Source: an uncultured Clostridia bacterium (lineage in GTDB: Bacteria; Bacillota; Clostridia; Oscillospirales; Acutalibacteraceae). Taken from it: a stretch of 19,073 bases of DNA. Below the pieces are notes generated by a model. That model was not told where the DNA came from. It saw only the letters and a list, made by a program, of their open reading frames with translations, and searched no databases. This document shows, in pieces, positions 1 through 8,113 of this stretch; positions within the stretch are counted from its first letter, which is position 1; each line of letters begins with the position of its first letter. The position numbers and the translations under genes were made by a program. The stretch spans positions 1-19,073 of the forward strand of contig CAMJHI010000013.1 in NCBI GenBank assembly GCA_946405475.1. Reading direction: 5' to 3'.

Positions 1-2
1 CC

Positions 3-614
3 GTTTTAGCGCGCAGCGCCGACGCCATTCCGAAAGAGCTGCAGGCCATCGGTGTGAGCCACATCGGCGGCATCAGCCATTACGGCGGCAAGCTCTACTG
101 CGCCGCAGAGGACAGCAAGGTGTTCGAGCACCCTTACGTGCTGGTGTTCGACGCGCAAACGCTGCAATACACGGGTGAATGCTACGAAATGGACCCCGCG
201 CGCCACACCAAGGGGTTGCCGTGGGTGGCGGTCGACGGCGAAACCGGCGTGCTGTACTGCGCCGCGCGCGACAACGCGACCGAGCTGATGCGGTACGACC
301 TCAAAAGCAGGCGCTATCTCGACAACCTGCCGTTGGTCAACGACGACCCCGCTTTCAACCTGCACAAAATTCAGGGCGGCGAAGTGTGCCGGGGCGTGCT
401 GTATACCGCCGCGAACGACGACGGACAGTCGGTCGCCAAAGTCGACCTTGCCGACGGCCGGGCGGAGGTGCTTTTCAAACGCAGCCTGTTTCCCGGCAGC
501 GAGGGCGAGGGGCTGACCGTTTCCGTGACAAGCGATGGGCTCCGGCTTCACTGCCTTGACATGAGCCCGATCTTTCTCAGCGCCTACGTGCGCACCTACG
601 CGATTTCTGAATAA
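3..614 (+). CDS. Beta-propeller-like protein, 3' part only
   Basis: The reading frame is open from the first bases of the window to a TAA at 612-614, so this is the C-terminal 203 residues of a longer protein. An in-frame GTG at 54 could act as a start, but it has no ribosome binding site and the frame stays coding-like upstream, so I treat the gene as truncated by the window edge. The visible part repeats a pattern of short strands and turns (KLYCAAED, GVLYCAARDN, GVLYTAANDD) spaced 50-60 residues apart, with phrases such as YVLVFDAQTLQY and RYDLKSRRY. This is typical of YVTN/WD40-like propeller blades. No catalytic motif is visible. Its role is unknown. It lies 19 nt upstream of the SufC-like gene and may share its transcript. 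Confidence 0.6.
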   Translation, partial: VLARSADAIPKELQAIGVSHIGGISHYGGKLYCAAEDSKVFEHPYVLVFDAQTLQYTGECYEMDPARHTKGLPWVAVDGETGVLYCAARDNATELMRYDLKSRRYLDNLPLVNDDPAFNLHKIQGGEVCRGVLYTAANDDGQSVAKVDLADGRAEVLFKRSLFPGSEGEGLTVSVTSDGLRLHCLDMSPIFLSAYVRTYAISE

Positions 615-633
615 TACCGGAGGCTTACGATAC

Positions 634-1356
634 ATGTTGGAACTCAAAAATCTTTCCTTCACCGTTGACGGCGCCGGGCGCGACACGGAGATCATCCGCG
701 ACGTGTCGCTCACCGTGCCGGACGGCGAATTCCTGGTCGTCACCGGCCCGAACGGCGGCGGCAAATCCACCCTCGCCCGTCTGATCATGGGCATCGAACA
801 GCCCACCGCGGGGCAGATTTTGCTCAACGGCCGCGACATCACCGCGCTGAGCGTGACCGAACGCGCCCGGCTGGGCGTGGGCTACGCCTTTCAGCAGCCG
901 CCCCGCTTCAAGGGCATGACCGTGCGCCGCCTGCTCAGCCTCGCCCACGGCAGCCCCCTGCCGGAGGACGTTTGCTGCGAATACCTGACCAACGTGGGGC
1001 TTTGCAGCCGGGAATATCTCAACCGCGAGGTCGACGGTTCCCTGTCCGGCGGCGAAATGAAGCGCATCGAGATCGCCACGCTCATGGCGCGCGATCTGGA
1101 AATCGCCATTTTTGACGAGCCGGAGGCCGGCATCGACCTGTGGAGCTTTTCCGTGCTGGTCAAGACCTTCAAAAACCTGAGCAAGCGCAAGCACAAAAGC
1201 GTGATCATCATTTCGCATCAGGAGCGCATCATGCAGCTGGCCGACCATCTGGCCGTGATCGCGGACGGCGCCGTGGCCGATTACGGCACGAAAGAGGAGA
1301 TCTTCCCCCGCCTGATGAACGACCTGAATGACAGCTGCGGCTTTCGGGAGGGATGA
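634..1356 (+). CDS. sufC: SufC-like ABC ATPase, Fe-S cluster assembly
   Basis: This is a cytoplasmic ABC-type ATPase of 240 residues, the length usual for SufC. Its motifs run in order: Walker A GPNGGGKST (38-46), Q-loop at Q87/Q88, signature LSGGE (137-141), Walker B ending IFDEPEAGID (159-168) with catalytic E162, and switch histidine H195 in IISHQ. There are no membrane segments. The partner gene overlaps its stop codon (ATGA at 1353-1356) and encodes a SufB/D-like protein. That pairing identifies it as the energising subunit of a SufBC-type scaffold rather than a transporter. The DEPEAGID Walker B resembles the form in minimal two-gene systems of Clostridia and archaea (called SMS, SUF-like minimal system) more than proteobacterial SufC. 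No cysteine desulfurase or SufU is in the window. The start has CGGAGG at 618-623. Confidence 0.85.
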   Translation: MLELKNLSFTVDGAGRDTEIIRDVSLTVPDGEFLVVTGPNGGGKSTLARLIMGIEQPTAGQILLNGRDITALSVTERARLGVGYAFQQPPRFKGMTVRRLLSLAHGSPLPEDVCCEYLTNVGLCSREYLNREVDGSLSGGEMKRIEIATLMARDLEIAIFDEPEAGIDLWSFSVLVKTFKNLSKRKHKSVIIISHQERIMQLADHLAVIADGAVADYGTKEEIFPRLMNDLNDSCGFREG

Positions 1357-2282
1357 GCATGCTGGAAAATTTTGAAAAAGAGTTGCTGAAAACCATCGCC
1401 GACATTTCCGATTTGCCGGGCGCGGGCGCGTTCAACATCCGCCGCAACGGCGAAAGCGCCGGGCGGCATTCGACCGAAAACATCGTCATCGAGCCCAAAA
1501 AGGACAAGCCCGGCATCGACATCAAGGTCATGCCGTTCACGAAGCACGAGGCGGTGCACATCCCCGTGATCGTGACCGAAAGCGGGCTCAACGACGTGGT
1601 CTACAACGATTTTTACATCGGCGAAGGCGCCGAGGTGCGCATCGTGGCCGGGTGCGGCATTCACAACAACGGCGACTGCGACAGCCGGCATGACGGCATC
1701 CACCGCTTCCACATCGGCAAAAACGCCAAAGTGACCTACGTCGAAAAGCATTACGGCGAGGGCGAGGGCACCGGCGCGCGCATCCTCAACCCCGTGACCG
1801 AGGTCTTTCTGGACGAGGGCGCGGAATGCGAGATGGAAATGGTGCAGATCAAGGGCGTGGATTCCACCGTGCGCGACACGAAGGCGAACCTGGCCGAAAA
1901 CGCCAAGCTGCTCATCACCGAACGCCTGATGACCCACGGCGCGCAGACCGCCCGGTCGGACGTGGTCATCAACCTCAACGGCGACGGCTCCTCCGCGCAG
2001 ATCATTTCGCGCTCGGTCGCCCGGGACACCTCGGAGCAGATCTTTTACCCCCGCGCGGTGGGCAACAGCCGCTGCCGCGCCCACGTGCAGTGCGACTCGA
2101 TCATTATGGACAGCGCGAAGATCCGCTCCATCCCCGAAATCGCCGCCAACCACTGCGACGCGCAGATCGTGCACGAGGCCGCCATCGGCCGCATCAACAA
2201 CGACCAGCTTACCAAGCTCTGCACTCTGGGCATGACCCCCGAGGACGCCGAGCAGGTAATCATAGAGGGCTTTTTAAGTTAA
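1353..2282 (+). CDS. sufB: SufB/SufD-like Fe-S scaffold protein
   Basis: The 309-residue protein belongs to the SufB/SufD beta-helix family, which assembles Fe-S clusters with SufC. The C-terminal signature is clear: IVHEAAIGRIN (272-282) followed by DQLTKLCTLGM and a closing IIEGFL, matching the HEA...DQL...G...A...I..GF pattern of the family. C247 in CDSII lies where SufB carries its cluster-related cysteine, and H274-E275 occupy the conserved His-Glu position, so it looks more like a B-type scaffold than a degenerate D subunit. It is much shorter than SufB (about 480 aa) because the long N-terminal part is missing. A Cys/His-rich stretch at 101-120 (CGIH, CDSRHD, HRFH) is notable. Start overlap with the ATPase suggests translational coupling. 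A single gene presumably supplies both scaffold protomers. Confidence 0.82.
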   Translation: MSMLENFEKELLKTIADISDLPGAGAFNIRRNGESAGRHSTENIVIEPKKDKPGIDIKVMPFTKHEAVHIPVIVTESGLNDVVYNDFYIGEGAEVRIVAGCGIHNNGDCDSRHDGIHRFHIGKNAKVTYVEKHYGEGEGTGARILNPVTEVFLDEGAECEMEMVQIKGVDSTVRDTKANLAENAKLLITERLMTHGAQTARSDVVINLNGDGSSAQIISRSVARDTSEQIFYPRAVGNSRCRAHVQCDSIIMDSAKIRSIPEIAANHCDAQIVHEAAIGRINNDQLTKLCTLGMTPEDAEQVIIEGFLS

Positions 2283-2300
2283 TACGAAAGGACAACGACC

Positions 2301-3797
2301 ATGGAAAAACAGTTTTTCTGCGCGCCGAACGGCAAATTCAGCGCCAAGCGCACCATCCTCACCGGGTTTGGCTTTATGGCCACCTCGATCGCCTGGGCGA
2401 TCTATGACCCGTACATCACCAAGATCCTCAACCGGCTGCTTTCCGCCTCCGCCACCATCACCGCCTGGAGCGCCAAGCTCAACGAAGCGTTCCCCGTGCT
2501 GGCCAAATTTGCGGAATCGCAGGGTGAAAACGTGACCACCGCCGCCGGCGGCATCACGCTCGTGCCGCTGTTCATCGGCATCATCATGACGTTCGACAAC
2601 ATCTTCGGCGTCATCTTCCAGCCGACCTTCGGCAAGCTGTCCGACCGCTGCCATTCCAAGCTCGGCAAGCGCCGCCCGTTCATCATGTTCGGCGCGCCCA
2701 TCTCCGCCGCGCTGTTTGCCGCCATCCCCTTCGCGGCGCTCACCGGCTCGCTCCCCTTCACCATGGCGCTGATCATTCTGTTCGTGTTCATCATGTCGCT
2801 GTGGCGCGCGCCCGTCGTGGCCCTCATGCCCGACCTCACGCCCCCTGAAATGCGCAGCCAGGGCAACGCCATCATCAACCTCATGGGCGGCGTCGGCGGC
2901 TTCATCGGCATGGTCGCGGGCACCATCGTCACCGTCGTGATGGGGCTGATCCTCGGCAAAGGCAACTTCACCGAAGAGCAGACCTTCCCCTACGTGTTCC
3001 TCATCGGCGCCGTAGTCATGATCATCGGCATGCTCGTCGTGCGCTTCACGGTGCAGGAGGAGGACAGCCGCGTTCAGATCCGGGGCGAAATCAATCAGGC
3101 GCAGGATGAAGCCGCCAAGCGCGCGGCCGAAAAAGAGGCCAAAAAAGCGCAGGCAGCCGCCCTCAAGGCCGAAAAGCTCAGCAAGGGCGAACGCAAGAGC
3201 CTGATCTTCATGCTCATGGGGCTGTTCTTCCTGTTCTGCGGCACCAACGCCATCACCACCTTCTTTGCGCTGTTCGCCGCCGAGGTGCTCGGCAAGACCA
3301 CGGCGCAGGCCACCATCATGATGGCGATCTTCGCCGTCTGCTCAGCCGTCGCCGCTCTGCCCGCGGGCAAGCTGGGCGTGAAGATCGGCCGCAAAAAGAC
3401 CATTCTGCTCGGACTCGTCACCTTCATGGTCGTGTTCCTGCTCTACGTCGTCACCCGCAGCTTCGCGCTCATCTGGGTCGCGCTGGTGCTGGGCGGTGCC
3501 GCGAATATGTTCATCACCGTCAACACGCTGCCGCTCGTGCTTGAGATCGGCGGCATCGACAAGGTCGGCACCTTCACCGGCTATTATTACACCGCCACCT
3601 TCTCCGCGCAGATCGCCTCGCCCATCCTTTACGGCATGGTGCGCATGGTGTCCGGCAGCTATCTGTCGCTGTTCTATTATTCCCCCGCCGCTTTCCTGCT
3701 GGCCATTCTGTGCATCCTGATCGTCAAGCACGGCGAAGCGGACACGGGCTGGGTCGAGGAAGCCGCCAAGAAGGCCAGAGAAGAAAACGAAGACTGA
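2301..3797 (+). CDS. MFS transporter, GPH/SLC45-like sugar symporter
   Basis: This is a polytopic inner-membrane protein of 498 residues with about 12 predicted membrane segments in two halves. Loop motif GKLSDRCHSKLGKRRPF (111-127) is the MFS motif A in the extended form with SKLGKRRPF seen in GPH (glycoside-pentoside-hexuronide) and SLC45-type carriers. The N-terminal AWAIYDPYI (31-39) also fits that group. A charged, alanine/lysine-rich central loop (about 252-300, likely coiled-coil) links the halves. The second half carries GKLGVKIGRKKT, the repeated motif A. Substrate cannot be read from the sequence. A sugar or sugar derivative is the usual cargo of the family. The downstream hydrolase starts 19 nt after the stop, so the two may act together. 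RBS-like GAAAGGA precedes the ATG. Confidence 0.8.
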   Translation: MEKQFFCAPNGKFSAKRTILTGFGFMATSIAWAIYDPYITKILNRLLSASATITAWSAKLNEAFPVLAKFAESQGENVTTAAGGITLVPLFIGIIMTFDNIFGVIFQPTFGKLSDRCHSKLGKRRPFIMFGAPISAALFAAIPFAALTGSLPFTMALIILFVFIMSLWRAPVVALMPDLTPPEMRSQGNAIINLMGGVGGFIGMVAGTIVTVVMGLILGKGNFTEEQTFPYVFLIGAVVMIIGMLVVRFTVQEEDSRVQIRGEINQAQDEAAKRAAEKEAKKAQAAALKAEKLSKGERKSLIFMLMGLFFLFCGTNAITTFFALFAAEVLGKTTAQATIMMAIFAVCSAVAALPAGKLGVKIGRKKTILLGLVTFMVVFLLYVVTRSFALIWVALVLGGAANMFITVNTLPLVLEIGGIDKVGTFTGYYYTATFSAQIASPILYGMVRMVSGSYLSLFYYSPAAFLLAILCILIVKHGEADTGWVEEAAKKAREENED

Positions 3798-3816
3798 TAC
3801 GAGGGAGAAAACGGCC

Positions 3817-4770
3817 ATGAAAGAAATCAAAATGCCCGGCTTCAACGGGCAACCCATCCACTGCTACCTTTGGGACGAGGTCGAAAACCCGAAGGCGGTC
3901 GCGCAGATCTCCCACGGCATGTGTGAGCACGCCGGGCGCTATGATGAAATGGCGCGCCGCCTCAACGCCGCGGGCTACATCGTGTTTGCCGACGATCACC
4001 GCGCCCACGGCAAGACCGAGACCGACGAAAACCGCGGCAACCACAAGGGCGATATCTTCGACCGCACGCTGCGCGATCTGATCTGCTTCAACAAGATTTT
4101 ATCCATCAAATATGAACTGCCCACCGTTTTCGTGGGGCACAGCTACGGCTCGTTCCTCGGTCAGGCGTTTCTGGAAAGCGACACCCGCGCCTGCGCCGTG
4201 GCGCTGACCGGCACGGCCTATATGAACGGCAAGCAGGCGGGTCTGGGGCTGCTCTGGCCGCTGGAGCTGTTTGCGAAGGATTGGCGTCCCTCGTTCGTCA
4301 ACAAGGCGACGAACCTGCTGTTCAGCCCGAAATACAAGGGCGACCACGGCCCCGCCCAGTGGGTGATGAGCGACCTGGAGCGCCGCAAAGAATATGAGGA
4401 AGACCCGCTGGCCGATATCCCGGTGAGCATCAACTTCGACTGGTCGATGCTCAAATCGTTCGGCCGCCTCTACACCCCGAAGAACCTTGCCAAAATCAAA
4501 AAGGATATGCCCGTCGCCATCTTTTCCGGCGAGGACGATCCCATCGGCGGCCACAAATCGCGCGACGCCGTCAAGCTCGCCCGCGTTTATGAAGACCACG
4601 GTCTGCGCGACGTGAGCCTGCACGTTTACCCCAAAGCGCGGCACGAGCTGTTCAACGAATACTGCCGGGAGGATTTCTATCAGGATCTGATCGACTTTTT
4701 CGACAAAGCGCTGGAAAAACACGAAAAAGCGCTCGCGCCCGCCGCGCCGCAGGAAGACGCCGACGATTGA
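3817..4770 (+). CDS. Alpha/beta hydrolase, monoglyceride-lipase-like
   Basis: This is a cytoplasmic serine hydrolase of the Hydrolase_4/serine aminopeptidase S33 group, 317 residues, without a signal peptide. The catalytic triad can be placed: nucleophile S109 in the elbow GHSYGS, acid D241 in SGEDDPIGG, and H276 in KARHELFNE. The oxyanion-loop motif SHGMCEHAGRY (32-42) is the HGxxEHxxRY signature of monoacylglycerol lipases and lysophospholipases. A cap region lies around 130-225. The acidic, alanine-rich tail (PAAPQEDADD) is a little longer than usual. It follows a transporter and precedes a lipoprotein in the same run. The natural substrate is probably an acyl ester, but that is family inference only. 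Confidence 0.85.
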   Translation: MKEIKMPGFNGQPIHCYLWDEVENPKAVAQISHGMCEHAGRYDEMARRLNAAGYIVFADDHRAHGKTETDENRGNHKGDIFDRTLRDLICFNKILSIKYELPTVFVGHSYGSFLGQAFLESDTRACAVALTGTAYMNGKQAGLGLLWPLELFAKDWRPSFVNKATNLLFSPKYKGDHGPAQWVMSDLERRKEYEEDPLADIPVSINFDWSMLKSFGRLYTPKNLAKIKKDMPVAIFSGEDDPIGGHKSRDAVKLARVYEDHGLRDVSLHVYPKARHELFNEYCREDFYQDLIDFFDKALEKHEKALAPAAPQEDADD

Positions 4771-4799
4771 AAACCCGAACGAATGAAGGAAGAAACGAC

Positions 4800-5774
4800 A
4801 TGAAAAAGACGCTGTCTTTTGCCCTCATCGCCGCCGTGCTGCTGTCGGCGTTTGCCGGCTGCTCGATCACGCCGCGCAAAAAAACGGCGCTGACCGTCGG
4901 CCAGGCGGAGATCGACAACGAGGTTTTTGCCTATTATTTTGACGCCGCCTGCAGCGAGGCCGAAAAAAGCGGCGCCGGGCTCAACGACACGGACGCTCTG
5001 ATTGAGCGCGCCGTGGAGCTGTGCGCCTGTTACGTGGAAGCCACGACGCAGTTTGAGCAGATGTCCATGAAGCTCGACGCGGAAAGCCGCAAGATCATTT
5101 CGCAAAACAGCGAGGAATGCTGGCGGCTCTACGGCGGGTATTACACCAAAGCGGGCGTGAGCAAGCCGACCATCGGAAAGATCGAGGCCGCCGCGCAATA
5201 CCGCACGGCGCTGCTGCTCTATTATTTCGGCGAAGGCAGCGAATACGAAGTGAGCGAAGGCGAGATCGAAAGCTATTTCGACCAGAACTACGTGGAATTT
5301 GAGGCGATCGTCGGCTACCTGACCACCCAGGACGAAGCCGGCGAGACCGTGCCGCTGACCGAGGAGGAAGCCACCGAGCTGCGTGCCTCCTTTGCCGACA
5401 AGCGCGAGCGCATGAAAAACGGCGACAGCCTCACGCAGGTGAACGACGATATCGAGGTCAGCCCGACCTTCGTTTCGGTGAACAATTCCGCCTACCCGGA
5501 GGGCTTTCTGCAAAAGGTCGCTTCCCTGCCCTACAACGACCCGACCGTGATCGAAACCGAGGAATACATTTTCCTTGTGGTCAGGCTGGACGCGAAAAAG
5601 GGCGACGAAAACAATTACACGCAATACCGCTCCCGTTACATCGACGCGCTGCGCGGCGAAACGCTCGACGAAATGCTGCTGGAAACCGCCAAGGATTATT
5701 CGATCGAGCGCCGCGACCGCGTGATCGAAAGGACTGCGAAAAAGGTGCTGGACGTCAGACAACAAAAGAAATAG
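4800..5774 (+). CDS. SurA/PrsA-like lipoprotein, putative foldase without PPIase domain
   Basis: I chose the ATG at 4800, which has GGAAGAAA just upstream. A possible TTG at 4767 overlapping the previous stop would add 11 residues before the signal peptide. The product has 324 residues. MKKTLSFALIAAVLLSAFAGC is a lipoprotein signal with lipobox AFAGC and lipidated C21, so it should be anchored to the outer face of the membrane. After it, TVGQAEIDNEVFAYYF resembles the start of the SurA/PrsA N-terminal chaperone fold, followed by a helical region and EVSEGEIESYFDQNY, the family's typical helix lead-in. No parvulin-type prolyl isomerase motif is evident in the middle. The C-terminal helices around FLVVRLDAKK fit the rest of a SurA_N-like chaperone. 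A role in folding exported proteins is inferred. Confidence 0.65.
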   Translation: MKKTLSFALIAAVLLSAFAGCSITPRKKTALTVGQAEIDNEVFAYYFDAACSEAEKSGAGLNDTDALIERAVELCACYVEATTQFEQMSMKLDAESRKIISQNSEECWRLYGGYYTKAGVSKPTIGKIEAAAQYRTALLLYYFGEGSEYEVSEGEIESYFDQNYVEFEAIVGYLTTQDEAGETVPLTEEEATELRASFADKRERMKNGDSLTQVNDDIEVSPTFVSVNNSAYPEGFLQKVASLPYNDPTVIETEEYIFLVVRLDAKKGDENNYTQYRSRYIDALRGETLDEMLLETAKDYSIERRDRVIERTAKKVLDVRQQKK

Positions 5775-5784
5775 GAGCGGCAAC

Positions 5785-7173
5785 ATGAAAAAGCTTCTTG
5801 TGCGGGACAAACAATTTTATAAACTGTTCTTTACGCTGGCGATGACGATCTCGTTGCAGAACGTCATCGTCTGCGCTGTTAATTTAGCGGATAACGTCAT
5901 GATCGGCGGTTACAGCGAGCTGGCGCTCAGCGCCGTGTCGGTCGTGAACCAGATCCAGTTCATGGTGCAGATGATCGCAACGGGCTTTTCCAACGGGCTG
6001 GTCGTGCTCACCGCGCAGTACTGGGGCAAGAAAGACCTTGCCGCCATCAAGCGCTGCTTCGGCGCAACGCTCGCCGTGGGCATGGGGTTCGTGTTCGTGC
6101 TGTTCGCCGCCGTGCTGGTGTTTCCGCATCAGGCGCTGCGGCTGCTGACCGATCAGACCGCCGTGGTGAACGAGGGCGTGCCCTATCTGCTGATCACCTG
6201 CTTTTCCTACCCGTTCTTCCTCATCACGCAGCTCGTGCTCGCCCTCATGCGCAGCATCGAAAAGGTGCGCATCGGCTTTTTTGTTTCGCTCTCCGCCCTC
6301 GTTTCCAACGTGTTCCTCAACTACATCATGATCTACGGCCGCCTCGGGCTGCCGGCCATGGGCACGCGCGGCGCCGCTCTGGCCACGCTGCTCTCGCGCC
6401 TGATCGAGTTTGCGGTGGTCATGATCTATGCCTTCGGGGTCGAAAAGAAGCTGAAGGTGAAGCTGCGCGACTTTTTCTGCTTTGACAAAACCTATTACCG
6501 CCTGTTTTTCAAGGTCGCGTTCCCGCTGACGCTTTCCTCTTTGAGCTGGGGCGTCGCCATGGCCGTACAGGGCACCATCCTCGGCCACCTCGGCTCGGAA
6601 GCGGTGCTCGGCGCCAATTCCATCGCCACCACCGTGTTCCAGCTTATCAGCGTGGTGCTCTACGCCGCGAGCAGCGCCGCCGCCGTGATCATCGGCAAAA
6701 CCATCGGTGAACACAGGCTGGAGCTGGTCAGGCAGTATGCCAAAACGCTGCAGGTGCTGTTCGTCGTCATCGGGCTGGTCTCGGGCGTGATCCTGTTCGT
6801 GACCCGGCCGCTGTTCCTGTCGTTTTACGGCGCGGTCGAAGCGCCGACCAAGCACCTGGCCAACCTCTTCATGACCGTGCTGTGCGTGACCACCGTGGGC
6901 ACGGCGTATGAATGCCCGTGCCTGATGGGCATTGTGTGCGCCGGGGGCGAAACCAATTTTGTGTTCCGCAACGATCTGATTTTTATGTGGGGCATCGTGC
7001 TGCCGCTGTCGGTGCTGTCCGCTTTTGTGTTCAAGTGGCCGCCCGTGGTGACCTTCGCCTGCCTCAAATCCGACCAGGTGACCAAGTGCGCCGTGGCGGC
7101 GGTGAAGGTGAACCGCTTCCGCTGGATCCGCGACGTGACCGTGCAGCCGGAGCAGAAACCCGACGCAAGCTGA
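5785..7173 (+). CDS. MATE family efflux transporter
   Basis: This is a membrane protein of 462 residues with about 12 hydrophobic segments arranged as two homologous halves. The N-terminal half shows LADNVMIGGYSELALSAVSVVNQ, the hallmark of MATE/DinF-type multidrug exporters (ADxxMVG...LAA). The second half carries the matching stretch LGHLGSEAVLGANSIATT after TM7. Members swap Na+ or H+ for cationic drugs or metabolites. The cargo here is unknown. A ribosome binding site AGGAGC sits just before the ATG, and the gene starts 10 nt after the lipoprotein stop, so it is probably the last gene of the first operon. I see no clear hairpin terminator between its stop and the promoter at 7243. A basic C-terminal tail (KVNRFRWIRDV) is common in Clostridial members. 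Confidence 0.88.
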   Translation: MKKLLVRDKQFYKLFFTLAMTISLQNVIVCAVNLADNVMIGGYSELALSAVSVVNQIQFMVQMIATGFSNGLVVLTAQYWGKKDLAAIKRCFGATLAVGMGFVFVLFAAVLVFPHQALRLLTDQTAVVNEGVPYLLITCFSYPFFLITQLVLALMRSIEKVRIGFFVSLSALVSNVFLNYIMIYGRLGLPAMGTRGAALATLLSRLIEFAVVMIYAFGVEKKLKVKLRDFFCFDKTYYRLFFKVAFPLTLSSLSWGVAMAVQGTILGHLGSEAVLGANSIATTVFQLISVVLYAASSAAAVIIGKTIGEHRLELVRQYAKTLQVLFVVIGLVSGVILFVTRPLFLSFYGAVEAPTKHLANLFMTVLCVTTVGTAYECPCLMGIVCAGGETNFVFRNDLIFMWGIVLPLSVLSAFVFKWPPVVTFACLKSDQVTKCAVAAVKVNRFRWIRDVTVQPEQKPDAS

Positions 7174-7242
7174 AAATTTGCCGAAAATTACTGATTGCCG
7201 CGCGCATGAACATGAAAAATTTGTTAATACCGTCCAAAAACA

Positions 7243-7272
7243 TTGACAACGGCTACCCTTATTTGATAAAAT
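7243..7272 (+). promoter_or_regulatory. Housekeeping (sigma-A type) promoter of the five-gene SCP2/aminotransferase/transketolase operon
   Basis: TTGACA at 7243-7248 is a perfect -35 box. TAAAAT at 7267-7272 matches the -10 consensus at five of six bases, with an 18-nt spacer. The region is strikingly AT-rich against its GC-rich surroundings. Transcription should begin near 7279, giving a leader of about 60 nt. Confidence 0.75.
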
Positions 7273-7286
7273 TATAACGATAATCG

Positions 7287-7320
7287 GGCGCAGTGTGTCC
7301 GCACACAAATACGATGCGCC
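7287..7320 (+). promoter_or_regulatory. Hairpin at the 5' end of the operon leader
   Basis: Two nested stems can be drawn: GGCGCA (7287-7292) with TGCGCC (7315-7320), and directly inside it GTGTG (7293-7297) with CACAC (7302-7306). The tetraloop is TCCG and there is an 8-nt bulge on the 3' side. It begins only a few bases after the predicted transcription start and ends 4 nt before the AAGGAGG at 7325-7331. It could stabilise the mRNA or modulate access to the ribosome site. It does not resemble a riboswitch I know. Confidence 0.45.
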
Positions 7321-7339
7321 TTGCAAGGAGGAATGTGCT

Positions 7340-8098
7340 TTGACAGATTCAAGAACAATGGCATACATCAACATGTATGCTATTTTCGGCACCCTTGAAA
7401 ACCTTTGCGAACTTGACGCCGCTTCAAGCGCAATGCTTTCAAACCAGAAACCGATCTCCATCGGCTTCGACGTGACCGGCGGCCCCAAGGCCACGCTCTA
7501 TTTCAAAAACGGCAGATGCCGTCTGGAGCAGGGTCTGGGCGACTGCACCATCAAAATCCCCTTCGCTTCCTGCGAAAAATTCAACGGCCTGTTCGACGGC
7601 ACCGTCACCCCCATCCCCACCAAGGGCCTGACCCACATCGGCTTTTTGCTCAACACCTTCACCGCGCTGACCGATCGCCTGACCGCTTACATGCGTCCCG
7701 ATCCGAAAGACCTTGAAGACCGCGAATTCTTCGAGATCAGCACCAAGCTGATGTTCTACACCATCGCCGTGGCGCTGGCGCAGATCGCCAACAACGACGA
7801 GATCGGCAAGTTCTCCGCTCACCTGATCCCCGACGGCGAGATCTCCTTCAGCATCAAGAACGGCCCCGCCGCCACCATCCGCGTCAAAGATCACAAGCTC
7901 GTCACCATCAAGAAGGCCTGTGAAAATCCGCGCGCGCTCATGGCGTTTGAAAGCATCGACCTGGCCCGCGATCTGTTCGACGGCAAAGTCAACGCCGTTG
8001 CCTGCATCGGCGAAGGCTCCATCGAAATGCGCGGCATGATCAACATGATTGACAACCTGAACAGAATACTCGACCGAGTAGCTCTGTATCTGGCGTAA
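7340..8098 (+). CDS. Tandem SCP2-like (sterol carrier fold) protein, first paralogue
   Basis: The start is TTG at 7340, 8 nt after a perfect AAGGAGG (7325-7331). The frame also offers a GTG at 7295, but that lies inside the leader hairpin and has no ribosome site. The 252-residue protein has no signal peptide or membrane segment. It appears to hold two copies of an SCP2-like fold: about 38-118 (PFASCEKFNGLFDGTV) and about 157-250 (FESIDLARDLFDGKV, then GSIEMRGMINMIDNL), joined by a helix around 130-150. The ending 'small-residue, I/L-x-M-x-G, long helix' matches the C-terminal part of SCP2 domains, which bind lipids or other hydrophobic ligands in a cavity. The last gene of this operon has the same two-domain layout. 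Function is unknown. Ligand carriage or presentation for the enzymes between them is inferred. Confidence 0.6.
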   Translation: MTDSRTMAYINMYAIFGTLENLCELDAASSAMLSNQKPISIGFDVTGGPKATLYFKNGRCRLEQGLGDCTIKIPFASCEKFNGLFDGTVTPIPTKGLTHIGFLLNTFTALTDRLTAYMRPDPKDLEDREFFEISTKLMFYTIAVALAQIANNDEIGKFSAHLIPDGEISFSIKNGPAATIRVKDHKLVTIKKACENPRALMAFESIDLARDLFDGKVNAVACIGEGSIEMRGMINMIDNLNRILDRVALYLA

Positions 8099-8113
8099 CG
8101 GAGGTACTGCAAG

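Noticed and set aside
7174..7340. Riboswitch, for example a TPP type, upstream of the transketolase operon
   Set aside because: The leader is only about 60 nt and contains none of the conserved THI-box sequence (CUGAGA) or another known riboswitch core.
7295..7342. GTG at 7295 as start of the first SCP2-like protein
   Set aside because: It falls within the leader hairpin and has no ribosome binding site. The TTG at 7340 is 8 nt after a perfect AAGGAGG.
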